Positions 20,633 through 20,697 of a DNA stretch of 20,697 nt are shown piece after piece; the stretch's first letter is position 1; the number at the start of each line of letters is the position of its first letter. Below the pieces are notes generated by a model. It searched no databases and had not been told where the DNA came from. It worked only from the letters and a program-made list of their open reading frames with translations. A program made the position numbers and the translations under genes. Source of the DNA: an uncultured Bacilli bacterium (GTDB taxonomy: Bacteria > Bacillota_I > Bacilli_A > RF39 > UBA660); the NCBI GenBank assembly GCA_947632355.1, contig CANROY010000016.1, positions 1 through 20,697 on the forward strand, read 5' to 3'.

Positions 20633-20697
20633 GTGTGCCGTGCATGGCATATATCTAGTTGGTGAAAGTCCAATACGCGCGTAGGTATCGACGAAGT
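20633..20697 (+). mobile_element. 5' end of a group II intron (truncated by window end)
   Basis: The sequence starts GTGTGCCG, fitting the group II 5' splice-site consensus GUGYG. It continues with CATGGCATAT, GTTGGTGAAAGTCC and ACGCGCGTAGGTATCGACGA, which match the usual start of domain I in bacterial group II introns. The GGTGAAAGTCC block is especially characteristic. The base composition is clearly richer in GC than in the neighbouring genes. The catalytic domains V-VI, the reverse transcriptase gene and the 3' end lie beyond the window. The intron begins only 3 bases after the T tract of a terminator, the preferred insertion context of group IIC introns, but the subclass cannot be fixed from 65 bases. 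Confidence 0.75.

Overview
The window is AT-rich, and UGA works as a stop codon (for example at the end of the methyltransferase gene at 10955-11833). Genes have Gram-positive promoters and strong GGAGG or AGGTG ribosome binding sites. It carries a dacB-spmA-spmB spore-maturation cluster, an infC-rpmI-rplT operon with a Firmicutes-type attenuator, and a DD-carboxypeptidase of the VanY type. Together these point to a spore-associated, low-GC Bacilli/Erysipelotrichia-like Firmicute or a Mollicutes-related gut lineage. The exact taxon cannot be read from the sequence.

Layout. (1) 1-2815: a small unknown gene, then dacB-spmA-spmB with overlapping coding regions. (2) 2839-2915: tRNA-Ala(UGC) with its own promoter. 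(3) About 2920-7700: an AT-richer accessory stretch directly after the tRNA. It holds an unknown gene with an apparent frameshift, a nucleotidyltransferase and a macro-like protein that share a duplicated promoter module, a previously unannotated type I toxin-antitoxin-like locus (5509-5833), a decayed glutamine-amidotransferase pseudogene, and an MFS transporter flanked by 18-bp direct repeats. (4) 7705-13010: conserved-type chromosomal genes, namely a DUF1003 membrane protein, a FAD/Rieske oxidoreductase, a convergent M3-like metallopeptidase, an rRNA-methyltransferase-like gene overlapping a RluA-type pseudouridine synthase, and a ferritin-like diiron protein. (5) 13068-15766: a two-gene redox operon, a CrtI-like FAD oxidoreductase overlapping an FNR-ferredoxin fusion. 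(6) 15778-17291: L20-type attenuator leader, infC starting on AUA, rpmI, and rplT with an unusual C-terminal Rho_N-like tail. (7) 17292-20630: a single-AAA+ ClpA/B-like ATPase, a small unknown protein, a convergent VanY-type carboxypeptidase and another small unknown gene ending in a strong terminator. (8) 20633-end: the 5' end of a group II intron, placed just after that terminator and cut by the window edge.

How the genes work together. The dacB-spmAB cluster acts in spore cortex and core maturation. The tRNA-adjacent stretch looks like a cargo area of small, individually promoted genes, one of which is a stability or phage-response type toxin-antitoxin module. The CrtI-like and FNR-ferredoxin genes look like an oxidoreductase and its dedicated electron supplier. 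The infC operon shows two layers of autoregulation: a transcription attenuator and a rare initiation codon. The most promising undescribed items are the 30-residue hydrophobic toxin with its overlapping convergent antisense RNA (5509-5833) and the L20-Rho_N fusion.
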